Under the pieces are notes generated by a model, which did no database searches, was not told where the DNA came from, and saw only the letters and a list, made by a program, of their open reading frames with translations. Positions 18,670 to 27,776 of a stretch of 64,000 nucleotides of DNA are shown piece after piece (within the stretch, counting starts at the first letter, position 1; every line of letters begins with the position of its first letter). Origin of the DNA: Okibacterium sp. HSC-33S16 (lineage in GTDB: Bacteria; Actinomycetota; Actinomycetes; Actinomycetales; Microbacteriaceae); the NCBI RefSeq assembly GCF_024171565.1, contig NZ_JALJZZ010000004.1, positions 234,526-298,525 on the forward strand. The letters run 5' to 3'. The translations under genes were made by a program, and so were the position numbers.

Positions 18670-19896
18670 ATGGGCTCCCGCTTCGTTGCCTCTCCCTCGA
18701 TAGGGCCACCGGCTGGTGTACCGCCGTCGGTGGTGGTTTCCGTCGTTCGCTCGGCGGTATCCGCGTCATCGGCGGCACCGGCCGAGCCGAGGAGTCCGGC
18801 TCGCTTCGTCGCCGTCCGTGCCCCGGTTGACGACCCTGAGAAGCCTGCAGACCCCGACCAGTCCACCGGCTCGCCACCCCAGACCCCAGCCGGACCGCCC
18901 GATGTTTCCCCCGACGTCGGCGGCCCGGCTGGCCCCTCGGCCCCAGCCACACGAGCGCGCCTGTCGCTGGCCGCCGAGTGCGGCCCGCTCGGGCCCTACC
19001 TCGTCTCATCCGATGTGACCGACCTCTTCTTCAACGGCGAACAGGGCGGATTCTGGGTCGACCGCGGCGACGGGCTCCTGCGGGATGACTCCCTCGCGCT
19101 TTCCGAGAAAGACATCCGCACCCTGGCCGTGCGCCTCATCGCGCTCGGCGGTCGCCACATTGACGAGGCAACGCCGTGCGTCGACGTTCGGCTGCAGGGC
19201 GGTGTCCGTGTGCACGCGGTGCTGTCTCCGATCTCGGTGACCGGCACCCTCCTCAGCATTCGGGTGCCGCAGGTTCGGCGGCTCAGCCTGGCCGAGCTCG
19301 GCGACGCCGGCATGTTCGACGCCCAGCACGCCAGCGTCCTTGCCCGCGCCGTCACCGACCGTACGAATCTCCTCATCACCGGGGCGGCCGGCTCCGGCAA
19401 GACCACCCTGCTCGGCGCACTTCTCGCTACCGCTCCGGCCACCGAGCGGATCGTCGCCATCGAAGACGTTGCGGAGCTTGGCGTGGACCACCCGCACTTC
19501 ATTTCCCTTGAGTCTCGACAAGCCAACCTTGAGGGCGCTGGTGCCATCGGCATGGATCGCCTGGTGCGGGAAGCACTTCGGATGCGTCCCGACCGACTGG
19601 TCGTGGGGGAGTGCCGTGGCGCTGAGGTGCGCGAATTGCTCGCCGCTCTCAACACAGGCCATGACGGAGGAGCCGGCACCCTGCACGCCAACTCGCTCGT
19701 CGATGTGCCCGCGCGAGTGGAGGCACTCGGTGCACTCGCCGGGATGACCCCGGACGCGGTTGCCCGTCAGACCGTCAGCGCGATCGGCCTGGTGCTCCAC
19801 CTCGAACGCGTCGGTGGAGTCCGCCGACTCGCTCGATTGGGCAGGTTCGAACTCGATGGGCAGGGGCGACTGGCCATTGCTGAGGTGGCGGCATGA
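18670..19896 (+). CDS. tadA: TadA-like secretion ATPase
   Basis: A 408-residue type II/IV secretion ATPase of the Tad (tight adherence) type, powering export or assembly of Flp-like pili at the inner membrane. A Pro/Ala-rich N-terminal extension (about 95 residues) precedes the core; Walker A GAAGSGKTT lies at about 238-246, an Asp/Glu box at AIEDVAELG, Walker B at RLVVGECRG and a His box at GTLHANS. The ATG has TAACGT 6 bases upstream and no ribosome site (leaderless candidate). It overlaps the next gene by 4 bases. It matches the mycobacterial Rv3659c order, but the CpaE-like gene usually upstream is absent. Confidence 0.9.
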   Translation: MGSRFVASPSIGPPAGVPPSVVVSVVRSAVSASSAAPAEPRSPARFVAVRAPVDDPEKPADPDQSTGSPPQTPAGPPDVSPDVGGPAGPSAPATRARLSLAAECGPLGPYLVSSDVTDLFFNGEQGGFWVDRGDGLLRDDSLALSEKDIRTLAVRLIALGGRHIDEATPCVDVRLQGGVRVHAVLSPISVTGTLLSIRVPQVRRLSLAELGDAGMFDAQHASVLARAVTDRTNLLITGAAGSGKTTLLGALLATAPATERIVAIEDVAELGVDHPHFISLESRQANLEGAGAIGMDRLVREALRMRPDRLVVGECRGAEVRELLAALNTGHDGGAGTLHANSLVDVPARVEALGALAGMTPDAVARQTVSAIGLVLHLERVGGVRRLARLGRFELDGQGRLAIAEVAA

Positions 19897-20921
19897 GAAA
19901 AACCGACGCGCCATTGGCGGTCGAGGCGGTTGCGGCCCTCACCGAACGCCTCGCCGTCCTCCTCGGCGCCGGGGTTCCGCCGGCGTCAGCCTGGCAATAC
20001 CTTGCCGATGCTCCGGCTTCGAGTGAACAGGCGAGTGGCGAAACCGGGTTGGTCGTGACGGCAGCTGCGCTCGCCGCCCGAGACGGCATTGACGTGCCCG
20101 CCGCAATGGTGTCGGCCGCACCTGACGGCCCGGCAGGCGAAGCCTGGCGTTCCGTCGCGGCCGCCTGGTCCGTCGCGATCGGTACCGGTGCCCGGCTCGG
20201 TCCCTGCCTCTCTCAACTCGCGCGCTCACAGCGTGCACTCGGCCAGACCCAGCGCGACATCGATGCCGCGCTCGCTGGCCCCCGATCAACGTCACGGCTT
20301 GTTTTGGCCTTGCCAGCGGTCGGGCTGCTTTTCGGGTCGGTCCTCGGCTTCGACACGCTCGGCACACTCTTCGGTACCGTTCCCGGACTCGTGTGCCTCG
20401 TCTCGGGTGGAATGCTCGCCATCATCGCGTGGCGCTGGTCCAACCGGATGGTACGCAGAGCAGTGCCGCGTACCAGTGCGCCCGGGCTGGAAATCGACCT
20501 GCTGGCCATCGCCCTGTCCTCCGGCGCCTCCATCGATCGCGCCCGAGCCACAGTCGAAACGGCGCTGGCCGAATCCGGCCTCACCCGAGGCGACAGTCGT
20601 CGCTCATTGCAGACGAAACGGGCCGTCGCTGAGCGACGGGGCGGCATGATGGCCGGGGCTCCGCTCGAACGCTCAACGGTGGCGATCGACGGAGTACTTG
20701 CCCTGTCGCGGGCAGCCGGCATCCCCGCCGCCGAGTTACTCGTCAGCGAAGCTGACGCTGTTCGTCGCGACGCCCGCTCGCGCGCTCAGCGGTCGGCCGC
20801 CGCTCTCGGCACGCGACTCATGCTTCCGCTCGGCGTGTGCATTCTTCCCGCATTCATGCTTGTCGGGCTCGCTCCGCTCATGCTCAGCGTCCTGTCCTCC
20901 ACAGTCGCGGGTTTCGGCTGA
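19893..20921 (+). CDS. TadB/TadC-like type II secretion F protein (fused)
   Basis: A 342-residue inner-membrane platform protein. It appears to contain two F-domain halves: a first cytoplasmic helical bundle (ALTERLAVLLGAGVPPASAW ... SQRALGQTQRDIDAAL), a membrane helix pair around 130-180, a second bundle (EIDLLAIALSSGASIDRARATVETAL ... AEADAVRRDAR-like end) and a C-terminal membrane segment (LMLPLGVCILPAFMLVGLAPLML). In mycobacteria separate TadB and TadC proteins do this. Its ATG overlaps the tadA stop by 4 bases. It is probably the assembly platform partner of the ATPase. Confidence 0.8.
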   Translation: MRKTDAPLAVEAVAALTERLAVLLGAGVPPASAWQYLADAPASSEQASGETGLVVTAAALAARDGIDVPAAMVSAAPDGPAGEAWRSVAAAWSVAIGTGARLGPCLSQLARSQRALGQTQRDIDAALAGPRSTSRLVLALPAVGLLFGSVLGFDTLGTLFGTVPGLVCLVSGGMLAIIAWRWSNRMVRRAVPRTSAPGLEIDLLAIALSSGASIDRARATVETALAESGLTRGDSRRSLQTKRAVAERRGGMMAGAPLERSTVAIDGVLALSRAAGIPAAELLVSEADAVRRDARSRAQRSAAALGTRLMLPLGVCILPAFMLVGLAPLMLSVLSSTVAGFG

Positions 20922-21018
20922 GGTCCGCCCATCTTTCCTCCCAGCTCGTCGGCGGTGTTGCAGCCGTTCGACACTGGAAGTCCTCGAGCCGCCAGCAACG
21001 AATGCGAAGGGAAACAGC

Positions 21019-21258
21019 ATGAGCGCGAGGGCAACGGTGGACGGAAGCGGGGAAGAACCTGTCAGTCGGATTCGGCGGCAGGCGCGGGCCGTCGGACGGC
21101 GCCTGCGAGATGACGATGGCGCAGCGACGGCGGAGTACGCGATTGCGACGATGGCGGCAGTCGGGTTCGCGGGATTGCTGGTTGTCATCATGAGAAGCGA
21201 CGAGGTGAGGACCATACTCACGGACCTGGTGCGTCGCGCACTCACCTTCAACGGATAG
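21019..21258 (+). CDS. DUF4244 Flp-pilin-like small protein
   Basis: A 79-residue protein with a basic N-terminus, then DDGAATAEYAIATMAAVGFAGLLVVI, a pilin-like hydrophobic helix with the Glu five residues in (TAEYA), followed by a short tail. It matches the DUF4244 proteins (Rv3656c type) that occupy the Flp-pilin position in actinobacterial Tad loci. AAGGG precedes ATG 21019. It is a likely structural subunit. The prepilin peptidase that would process it is not in the window. Confidence 0.88.
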   Translation: MSARATVDGSGEEPVSRIRRQARAVGRRLRDDDGAATAEYAIATMAAVGFAGLLVVIMRSDEVRTILTDLVRRALTFNG

Positions 21259-21260
21259 CC

Positions 21261-21665
21261 ATGGCTGTCGGACGGGCGGGAAGGCATCGTCGGCCCGACG
21301 GCAGTGATGGTGCGACTCGGGCGGACCGTCGCTGGAGCGAGTCGGCCGGCAGTGTCACGGCGGAGTTTGCTGTGGCGCTGCCGGCCGTCGTCGTTGTGCT
21401 CGCCTGTTGCCTGGGCGCGGTACAGATTGCGTCTCACCAGGTTCGGCTGTCAGACGCTGCCGCCGATGCTGCGCGGACGCTCGCCCGCGGGGACCCGGTT
21501 TCCGTCGCCGTGGCACGAGTACAGCGGGTTGCGGGCCCGGCGGAGCTGACCACGTCGCGGTCGGGGGACTTTGTCTGCGTGGAGCTGAGCGCAGTGGCCG
21601 GTCCCGCCGTGCTTGCAGGGATACGGATCCGCGCGTCGGGGTGTGCTCTTGCCGGCGGGCTCTGA
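21261..21665 (+). CDS. TadE-like minor pseudopilin
   Basis: A 134-residue protein: a charged N-terminus, then SAGSVTAEFAVALPAVVVVLACCLGAVQIA (TadE helix with the TAEFA motif), then an external domain (VRLSDAAADAARTLARGD ...) with cysteines that could pair. It starts 2 bases after the DUF4244 stop. By family it is a minor pseudopilin or pilus-associated protein. Confidence 0.85.
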   Translation: MAVGRAGRHRRPDGSDGATRADRRWSESAGSVTAEFAVALPAVVVVLACCLGAVQIASHQVRLSDAAADAARTLARGDPVSVAVARVQRVAGPAELTTSRSGDFVCVELSAVAGPAVLAGIRIRASGCALAGGL

Positions 21666-21680
21666 TCGTTGGGGGAGGAC

Positions 21681-22085
21681 ATGAACGCATCACTGGTCAG
21701 CACTCGTGACCGTGGACCGGAGGCGCATTCGGAAGCGAAGAAGGAGGAGGGGTCGGGGTCCGTTCTCGCCGTCGCCCTCGCCGCGTCGATCCTCGCCCTC
21801 ACCGGACTGGCGCTTCCTCTTAACCAGGCGCTCACCGTTCGCCAGCTCGTCGCAAACGCGGCCGACGCGGCGGCGCTCGCCGCAGCGGATACCGCGTCGG
21901 GTGTGGCGGTCGGCTACCCATGCGCCAATGCGGCGGTGGCCGCCCGACTCAACGGTGCCGAACTCGGCGAATGTGTGGTTGACGGACTCAAGGTTCGCGT
22001 GACCGCAGTGCGCCGGGTACTCGGTGTTCCGGTAACCGTGGTCGCGGTGGCCGGGCCTCCCGCAACGGAGCCTCTCGCAGGGTGA
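21681..22085 (+). CDS. TadE/TadG-like secreted protein (Rv3654c type)
   Basis: A 134-residue protein with a single hydrophobic helix (GSVLAVALAASILALTGLALPLN) near residue 25 and the Tad-type segment RQLVANAADAAALAAADTASG, the hallmark of the helicase/secretion-neighbourhood TadE-like family. GGAGG lies just before ATG 21681; an upstream TTG is less likely. It is the last Tad-type gene of the operon; ridA-like gene 2 follows. Confidence 0.8.
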   Translation: MNASLVSTRDRGPEAHSEAKKEEGSGSVLAVALAASILALTGLALPLNQALTVRQLVANAADAAALAAADTASGVAVGYPCANAAVAARLNGAELGECVVDGLKVRVTAVRRVLGVPVTVVAVAGPPATEPLAG

Positions 22086-22171
22086 GCCGCCGGAGGCAAG
22101 GGGGTGGCGTGTTCATTCTGCCCGGACGATACTCGGGGCAACACTCCGCACTCTCGGAAAGGGGGCCGTCG

Positions 22172-22558
22172 ATGACCGAACTCGTTTCGCAGGTGGATCC
22201 GCCCGGAATCTCGGCAAATTCGGCGTTCGCGCAAGGGATGATCGCCCCCGCCGGGCGCATGGTCTACGTGGGCGGGCAGAACGGAACCGACCGCTCGGGC
22301 GAACTGCTGAAGGGAATCGGCGCCCAAACCGAGCAGGCCCTTCGCAACGTGTTGGCCGTGTTAGCTGAAGCGGGGACCGGGCCGGAGAACGTGGTCAAAC
22401 TGACGGTCTATCTCGACCCAAGTGTTGATCCGCGCGACGGTTACGCGGCAACGGCAACGGTATGGGGAAACCGGCGCACCGCCGTGACGGTGCTCGCGGT
22501 TGCCCCCGCCCGAAGCGGCGCACTCGTAGAGATCGATGCGATCGCCGCGATACCGTGA
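22172..22558 (+). CDS. RidA-family protein 2
   Basis: A 128-residue RidA/YjgF-fold protein with GRMVYVGGQNGTDRSGEL, QTEQALRNVLAVLAEAG, NVVKLTVYL and RRTAVTVLAVA, of the archetypal short type. It is unlike RidA copy 1 in length and sequence. ATG 22172 follows AAAGGGGG; a longer frame begins at GTG 22082, overlapping the preceding gene. Its position behind the Tad-like genes may reflect simple read-through rather than shared function. Confidence 0.85.
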   Translation: MTELVSQVDPPGISANSAFAQGMIAPAGRMVYVGGQNGTDRSGELLKGIGAQTEQALRNVLAVLAEAGTGPENVVKLTVYLDPSVDPRDGYAATATVWGNRRTAVTVLAVAPARSGALVEIDAIAAIP

Positions 22559-22588
22559 CCGCCGGTGGCTGACCTCGTCGCGGCGACC

Positions 22589-22831
22589 CTATTCGTCGTC
22601 GAAGTTCGTGGTCAGATACCGGTAGTTCACGGCACTCGGACGGTCAGAGTCCTCCGACTCGAACTCTTGCCCGGCCGTTCGTGCATAGACATAGGTCTTG
22701 CCGCTTGCGGCGGCGATGTCTACGGTCGGGCGAGGATCTCCTGAGGAAAGGAAATCCGCTGACAGCGTCTTTCCCTCCAACGGGCCGTCGGTCAGTTTGG
22801 CGGTGTAGCTGCTCGTCATTGATGCGCTCAT
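22589..22831 (-). CDS. Small hypothetical protein, 80 aa
   Basis: An 80-residue soluble protein (MSASMTSSYTAKLTDGPLEGKTLSADFL ... SGKTYVYARTAGQEFE ... YRYLTTNFDDE). The alternating pattern suggests a small beta-rich domain. The tail is acidic. It is convergent with the RidA 2 gene and divergent from topA. I do not recognise the family. Confidence 0.6.
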   Translation of the reverse strand: MSASMTSSYTAKLTDGPLEGKTLSADFLSSGDPRPTVDIAAASGKTYVYARTAGQEFESEDSDRPSAVNYRYLTTNFDDE

Positions 22832-22973
22832 AGCCCCATTCTGCTCTTTCCCCGCACCTTTTCAAGAGGGCCCAACGCTCAAGCACCGGCCGGACGACGC
22901 TCCCGGAGGCACGCCGAGGATTAGGTGCTCCCCAGCAAAGGGTGTGTATGGTGTGCACGACGAAAGGAGTCGG

Positions 22974-25868
22974 GTGCCAGGCACAAAGAAGCTGGTCATT
23001 GTTGAGTCACCGACCAAAATGAAGTCCATCGCCGGGTACCTCGGCGATGGGTATGAAGTTCTGAGTTCAGTGGGTCACATTCGAGACCTCGCAGAGCCCA
23101 AGAACCTCCCGGCTGAACTCAAAAAGGGCGCGTTCGGCAAGTTTGCCGTCGACGTCGACAATGACTTCGAGCCCTACTACGTGGTTTCCGACAACAAGAA
23201 AAAGACGGTGGCCGAGCTCAAGCGAGCTCTGAAGAACGCCGACGAACTCCTGCTCGCGACTGATGAGGACCGCGAAGGTGAAGCCATCGCGTGGCACCTG
23301 CTCCAGGTGCTGCAGCCGAAGGTTCCCGTCAAGCGCATGGTGTTCCACGAGATCACCAAGGACGCGATCCTCGCTGCGAAGGACAACACCCGCGACCTCG
23401 ACGTCGCGCTCGTCGACGCCCAGGAAACTCGTCGAATTCTCGACCGTATATATGGGTATGAAATCTCACCCGTTCTCTGGCGCAAAGTCGGCCCCAGTCT
23501 CTCGGCCGGCCGCGTGCAGTCCGCAGCAACCCGCCTGATCGTCGACCGCGAGCGTGAGCGCCTTGCGTTCACCGCTGCCAAGTACTGGGACCTCACGGCC
23601 CAGGCCGCTCCCGACACAGACGCCACCCACTTTGAAGCGCGACTCGTTCGACTCGACGGCCAACGCGTGGCCACCGGCCGCGACTTCGACGACACCGGCA
23701 AGCTCACGACCAAGGCCGTGCCGTTGGATGAGCAGGCGGCACACAGGCTCGCCGCTGCGCTGGCCGGACCCGCGGCATCCGCTGTGGTCTCCAAGGTGGA
23801 ATCGAAGCCGTATTCTCGCCGTCCGGCCGCACCGTTCACGACGTCGACCCTGCAGCAGGAAGCCGCGCGCAAGCTGCGCTTCTCGGCCCGCCAGACGATG
23901 AGCGTCGCCCAGTCTCTGTACGAGAACGGGTACATCACCTACATGCGAACCGACTCGCCGTCGCTCTCGAGCCAGGCGATCAAGGCGGCGCGCGACCAGG
24001 CGACCGCGCTCTACGGTGCCGAAACGGTCCCAGACAAGCCACGTGTCTACGCCGGCAAAAACAAGAATGCGCAGGAAGCCCACGAGGCCATCCGCCCGTC
24101 GGGAGACACCTTCCGCACGCCGTCGTCACTGTCGTCGAGCCTTCGCGGCCAGGACTTCAAGCTGTACGAACTGATCTGGAAGCGCACCGTCGCCAGCCAG
24201 ATGGCGGACGCCAAGGGTTCAACCGCAACCGTGACCATCGAGGCGCAGGCGGACGGTCAGACCGCCGAGCTGACGGCATCCGGAACCGTCATTACATTCC
24301 GCGGATTCCTGCACGCCTACGAAGAGGGCCAGGACGAAGAGCGCAACGCGAGCGACAACGCTGCCCGTGAGGCGAAACTGCCGCCGCTGACCGAAGGCCA
24401 GTCGCTTGCGCTGAGCGAGGTTGAGGCGAAGGGGCACGAGACCTCACCGCCCCCGCGCTACACCGAAGCGAGCCTCGTCAAGACGCTCGAAGAGCTGGGT
24501 ATCGGGCGCCCGTCGACCTACGCGCAGACCATCGCGACCATCACCGACCGTGGCTATGTCACGGCGCGTGGCCAGGCGCTGATTCCGTCGTGGATCGCGT
24601 TCAGCGTTGTTCGGTTGCTCGAGGAGCATTTCAACGACCTCGTGCAGTACGACTTCACCGCGGAAATGGAAGAGGACCTCGACCGCATCGCCGGTGGCGA
24701 GCAGGACCGCACCGAGTGGCTCAAGTCCTTCTATTACGGTGGTGACGACCACCGCGGCCTGCGCAAGGTTGTCGACAACCTCGGTGAGATCGACGCGCGC
24801 GAGATCAACTCGATTCGACTGAGCGACACGGTCACGATTCGCATCGGCAAGTACGGTCCATACCTTGAAGTGACGGATGCGTCGGCGCCCGTCCAGGAGG
24901 ACGGCTCACCTGCCGTTCCGCGCCGGATCAATATTCCCGAAGAGCTCGCTCCCGATGAACTCACCCTGGCTAAGGCGCAGGAACTCATCGACGCTCCCGT
25001 GCTCACCGACCGCGTGATTGGTGTGAACCCGGAGAACGGCAAGGAGATCCTCGCGAAGGACGGCCGGTTCGGTCCGTACGTCACCGAGGTCGACCCTGAG
25101 CCCGAGGACGAAGCCGCCGTCGACCTCACCACCGGTGAGGTGACCGACGCGCCGAAGAAGAAGGCACCCGCGAAGAAGAAGGCCGCAGCGCCCAAGCCGC
25201 GCACCGCGTCGCTCTTCAAGTCGATGTCGCTCGACACCATTGACCTCGACACGGCGCTCAAGCTGCTCGACCTGCCGCGTGTGGTTGGCGCAGACCCGGA
25301 GAGTGGCGAGGAGATCACGGCGCAGAACGGCCGGTTCGGGCCGTACCTCAAGAAGGGCACCGACTCGCGCTCGCTCGAGAACGAAGACCAGATCTTCGAG
25401 ATCGAACTGCCCGCAGCGCTCGAGATCTTTGCGCAGCCGAAGTACGGCAACCGCCGTGCCTCGAGTGCGCTCAAGGAGTTCGACGCTGACCCGGAGAGCG
25501 GCAAGCCGATCAAGGTGAAGGACGGCCGGTTCGGTCCGTACGTCACCGATGGTGTGACGAACGCGACGATCCCGAAGGCCGAGTCGGTCGAGGACATCGA
25601 CTTCGACCGCGCCGTTCAGCTGCTCGCCGACAAGCGGGCCAAGGGCCCGGCGGCTCCGCGCAAGAAGGCGGCGGCCAAGAAGCCTGCCGCGAAGAAGCCA
25701 GCTACAAAGAAGCCTGCCGCCAAGAAGACGACGACCACTGCGAAGAAGCCGACCGCGGCGGCCAAAGCGAAGGCAGCGGCCACGGCTAAGACCGGCGTGT
25801 CGACGAAAACGGCTGCGGCCAAGAAACCGGCAGCGACGAAGACCGCAACTCCGGCGACCGCCGAGTAA
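22974..25868 (+). CDS. topA: DNA topoisomerase I
   Basis: A 964-residue type IA topoisomerase relaxing negative supercoils. TOPRIM at the start (VIVESPTKMKSIAGYLG ... LLLATDEDREGEAIAWHLL), active-site Tyr in GYITYMRTDSPSLS near residue 322, then several C-terminal repeats of the NGRFGPYL type and a long Lys/Ala-rich tail (from about 895) typical of actinobacterial TopA. GTG 22974 has AAGGAG 5 bases upstream and TATGGT about 30 bases upstream. It overlaps tmk by one base (TAATG). The topA-tmk-holB order is conserved in Actinobacteria. Confidence 0.96.
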   Translation: MPGTKKLVIVESPTKMKSIAGYLGDGYEVLSSVGHIRDLAEPKNLPAELKKGAFGKFAVDVDNDFEPYYVVSDNKKKTVAELKRALKNADELLLATDEDREGEAIAWHLLQVLQPKVPVKRMVFHEITKDAILAAKDNTRDLDVALVDAQETRRILDRIYGYEISPVLWRKVGPSLSAGRVQSAATRLIVDRERERLAFTAAKYWDLTAQAAPDTDATHFEARLVRLDGQRVATGRDFDDTGKLTTKAVPLDEQAAHRLAAALAGPAASAVVSKVESKPYSRRPAAPFTTSTLQQEAARKLRFSARQTMSVAQSLYENGYITYMRTDSPSLSSQAIKAARDQATALYGAETVPDKPRVYAGKNKNAQEAHEAIRPSGDTFRTPSSLSSSLRGQDFKLYELIWKRTVASQMADAKGSTATVTIEAQADGQTAELTASGTVITFRGFLHAYEEGQDEERNASDNAAREAKLPPLTEGQSLALSEVEAKGHETSPPPRYTEASLVKTLEELGIGRPSTYAQTIATITDRGYVTARGQALIPSWIAFSVVRLLEEHFNDLVQYDFTAEMEEDLDRIAGGEQDRTEWLKSFYYGGDDHRGLRKVVDNLGEIDAREINSIRLSDTVTIRIGKYGPYLEVTDASAPVQEDGSPAVPRRINIPEELAPDELTLAKAQELIDAPVLTDRVIGVNPENGKEILAKDGRFGPYVTEVDPEPEDEAAVDLTTGEVTDAPKKKAPAKKKAAAPKPRTASLFKSMSLDTIDLDTALKLLDLPRVVGADPESGEEITAQNGRFGPYLKKGTDSRSLENEDQIFEIELPAALEIFAQPKYGNRRASSALKEFDADPESGKPIKVKDGRFGPYVTDGVTNATIPKAESVEDIDFDRAVQLLADKRAKGPAAPRKKAAAKKPAAKKPATKKPAAKKTTTTAKKPTAAAKAKAAATAKTGVSTKTAAAKKPAATKTATPATAE

Positions 25869-26503
25869 TGGCGGCATCCGACGGGTATCCCGGGCTGTTC
25901 ATCACCCTCGAGGGTGGTGACGGCTCGGGCAAGTCCACCCAGGCTGCTGAGCTCGAGAAGTGGTTGCTCGGCCGGGGCCGCGTCGTCGTGCGCACGCGCG
26001 AACCGGGCGGCACCGACTTCGGTATCGAGGTGCGCGAGATCGTGCTGCACCACCGCGGTGACATCACCCCACGTGCCGAGGCGCTGCTCTACGCGGCGGA
26101 CCGGGCCCACCACATCATGACCAAGGTGCGCCCGGCGCTTGAGCGCGGAGAGGTGGTCCTGCAGGACCGCTACATTGACTCGTCGCTGGCCTACCAGGGC
26201 GCGGGTCGTGACCTCGGCATCGACGAAGTGCGGCAGTTGTCGACCTGGGCGACCGGCGGCCTGTTGCCCGACCTCACCATCCTGCTCGACCTCAACGAGG
26301 ACGCGGCTCGGCTTCGGCTCGATGCGTCGCGCACCCGGTTCGACCGGCTCGAGGCGGAAAAGTCCGCCTTCCATCGACGGGTTCGTGAGGTGTACCTCGA
26401 CCTGGCCCGAGCGGAACCTGACCGATTTTTGGTGCTGGATGCCACGGCATCCGTTTCCGATCTGGCTGAAAGCATCCGTTCGAAAGTGGCCACGCTCCTC
26501 TAG
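25868..26503 (+). CDS. tmk: Thymidylate kinase
   Basis: A 211-residue dTMP kinase (dTMP + ATP to dTDP), essential for dTTP synthesis. P-loop EGGDGSGKSTQ near the N-terminus, DR(E) motif region TREPGGT, nucleotide/lid elements RYIDSSLAYQGAGR and DLNEDAARLRL. It is coupled to topA by a one-base overlap. Confidence 0.95.
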   Translation: MAASDGYPGLFITLEGGDGSGKSTQAAELEKWLLGRGRVVVRTREPGGTDFGIEVREIVLHHRGDITPRAEALLYAADRAHHIMTKVRPALERGEVVLQDRYIDSSLAYQGAGRDLGIDEVRQLSTWATGGLLPDLTILLDLNEDAARLRLDASRTRFDRLEAEKSAFHRRVREVYLDLARAEPDRFLVLDATASVSDLAESIRSKVATLL

Positions 26504-26575
26504 GGATACCGCAAGGTTGCTGCGAGGGAGCTCGCCGCGGAATGTGGTGTCGGAACCCACAGGTAGGGTTGAAAC

Positions 26576-27718
26576 ATGGCCACCTGGGATGACGTCATCG
26601 GGCAGAGCGACGCTGTGTCGCTGTTGCGCGACGCCGCATCCGACCGCGGCGATGACGCGCACGGTTCGATGACGCACGCGTGGTTGATCACCGGTCCGCC
26701 CGGCTCAGGCCGCTCGAACCTGGCCTATGCCTTCGCGTCTGCGTTGCTGAGCTCCGACCCCGACGGTGACCCGGCAACGGCGAAACAGGTCGACGCCCGC
26801 ACACATCCCGACTTGACGGTGCTCTCCACCTCGAACGTCATCATCAAGATCGACGAGGTGCGTGAGCTGGTGCGGAGTTCGCAGTTCTCACCGGCGGTCG
26901 GTCGCTATCGGGTGATGGTCATCGAAGACGCCGACCGCATGGCCGAGCGCACCTCCAACGTTCTGCTCAAGGCTCTCGAAGAGCCGCCAGAGCGCACCGT
27001 CTGGGTGCTCTGCGCGCCGAGCGAAGCTGACCTCATTCCGACCATTCGATCGCGGGTTCGCCCGATTCGATTGCGTGTGCCGAGCGTGGAAGAGGTCGCC
27101 GGGCTGATCCAGCGCCGCGACCAGGTTGACGCAGAGACTGCCGAACGCGCCGCACGGCTCGCGCAAAGCCACGTCGGCATGGCCCACCGGTTGGCGACGG
27201 ATGCCGGTGCTCGCGACAGGCGCGACGAAACGCTCAAGGCGGCCCTGGGCATCCGCAGTGTGTCCGATGCGGTGCGTGCGGCCGCTCGCATGATGGAGAT
27301 CGCCGGCGATGACGCCAAGGCGTACACCGAGGCCCGCGACGCTGAAGAGCGTGAGCACGCGTTGCGTTCGCTCGGTGTCGAGCCGGGGGAGAACCTGCCG
27401 CCCGGGTTGCGGTCGCAGATCCGGTCGCTCGAAGACGACCAGAAGCGCCGGGCAACTCGCAGCCTGCGCGACGGACTCGACCGTATCCTCGTCGATCTGC
27501 TCTCGCTCTACCGCGACATCATCATGCTGCAGCTGGGTCGACCCGAGACGGTGATCAACAAGGAGCTCCTCGACCTTCTCGAGCAGGCCGGTGAAGCGGG
27601 GAGCCCCGCCGAGACCATGGCGACCATGGACGCGATCCAGCAAACCCGGCGGCGTATCGAAGGCAACGTCGCGCCGGCGCTGGCCCTCGAAGCCCTGCTC
27701 GTGACGGCGATTCGATGA
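26576..27718 (+). CDS. holB: DNA polymerase III delta' subunit
   Basis: A 380-residue clamp-loader subunit. AAA+ features: WDDVIGQSDAVSLLRDA, degenerate P-loop GPPGSGRSNLA (Arg for Lys), KIDEVRELVRSSQFSP, MVIEDADRM, NVLLKALEEPPERTVWVLC and a sensor-like LIPTIRSRVRPIRL. The cysteine-rich zinc module usual between the P-loop and the THPD motif is missing. ATG 26576 has TAGGGT 6 bases upstream and no ribosome site (leaderless candidate), so it can be expressed apart from tmk. Confidence 0.93.
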   Translation: MATWDDVIGQSDAVSLLRDAASDRGDDAHGSMTHAWLITGPPGSGRSNLAYAFASALLSSDPDGDPATAKQVDARTHPDLTVLSTSNVIIKIDEVRELVRSSQFSPAVGRYRVMVIEDADRMAERTSNVLLKALEEPPERTVWVLCAPSEADLIPTIRSRVRPIRLRVPSVEEVAGLIQRRDQVDAETAERAARLAQSHVGMAHRLATDAGARDRRDETLKAALGIRSVSDAVRAAARMMEIAGDDAKAYTEARDAEEREHALRSLGVEPGENLPPGLRSQIRSLEDDQKRRATRSLRDGLDRILVDLLSLYRDIIMLQLGRPETVINKELLDLLEQAGEAGSPAETMATMDAIQQTRRRIEGNVAPALALEALLVTAIR

Positions 27719-27776
27719 GCGCCCGCCCCCGCGAGACACCGACAGAAGCCACACCGACCCAGCGGAGATTTCCCGA

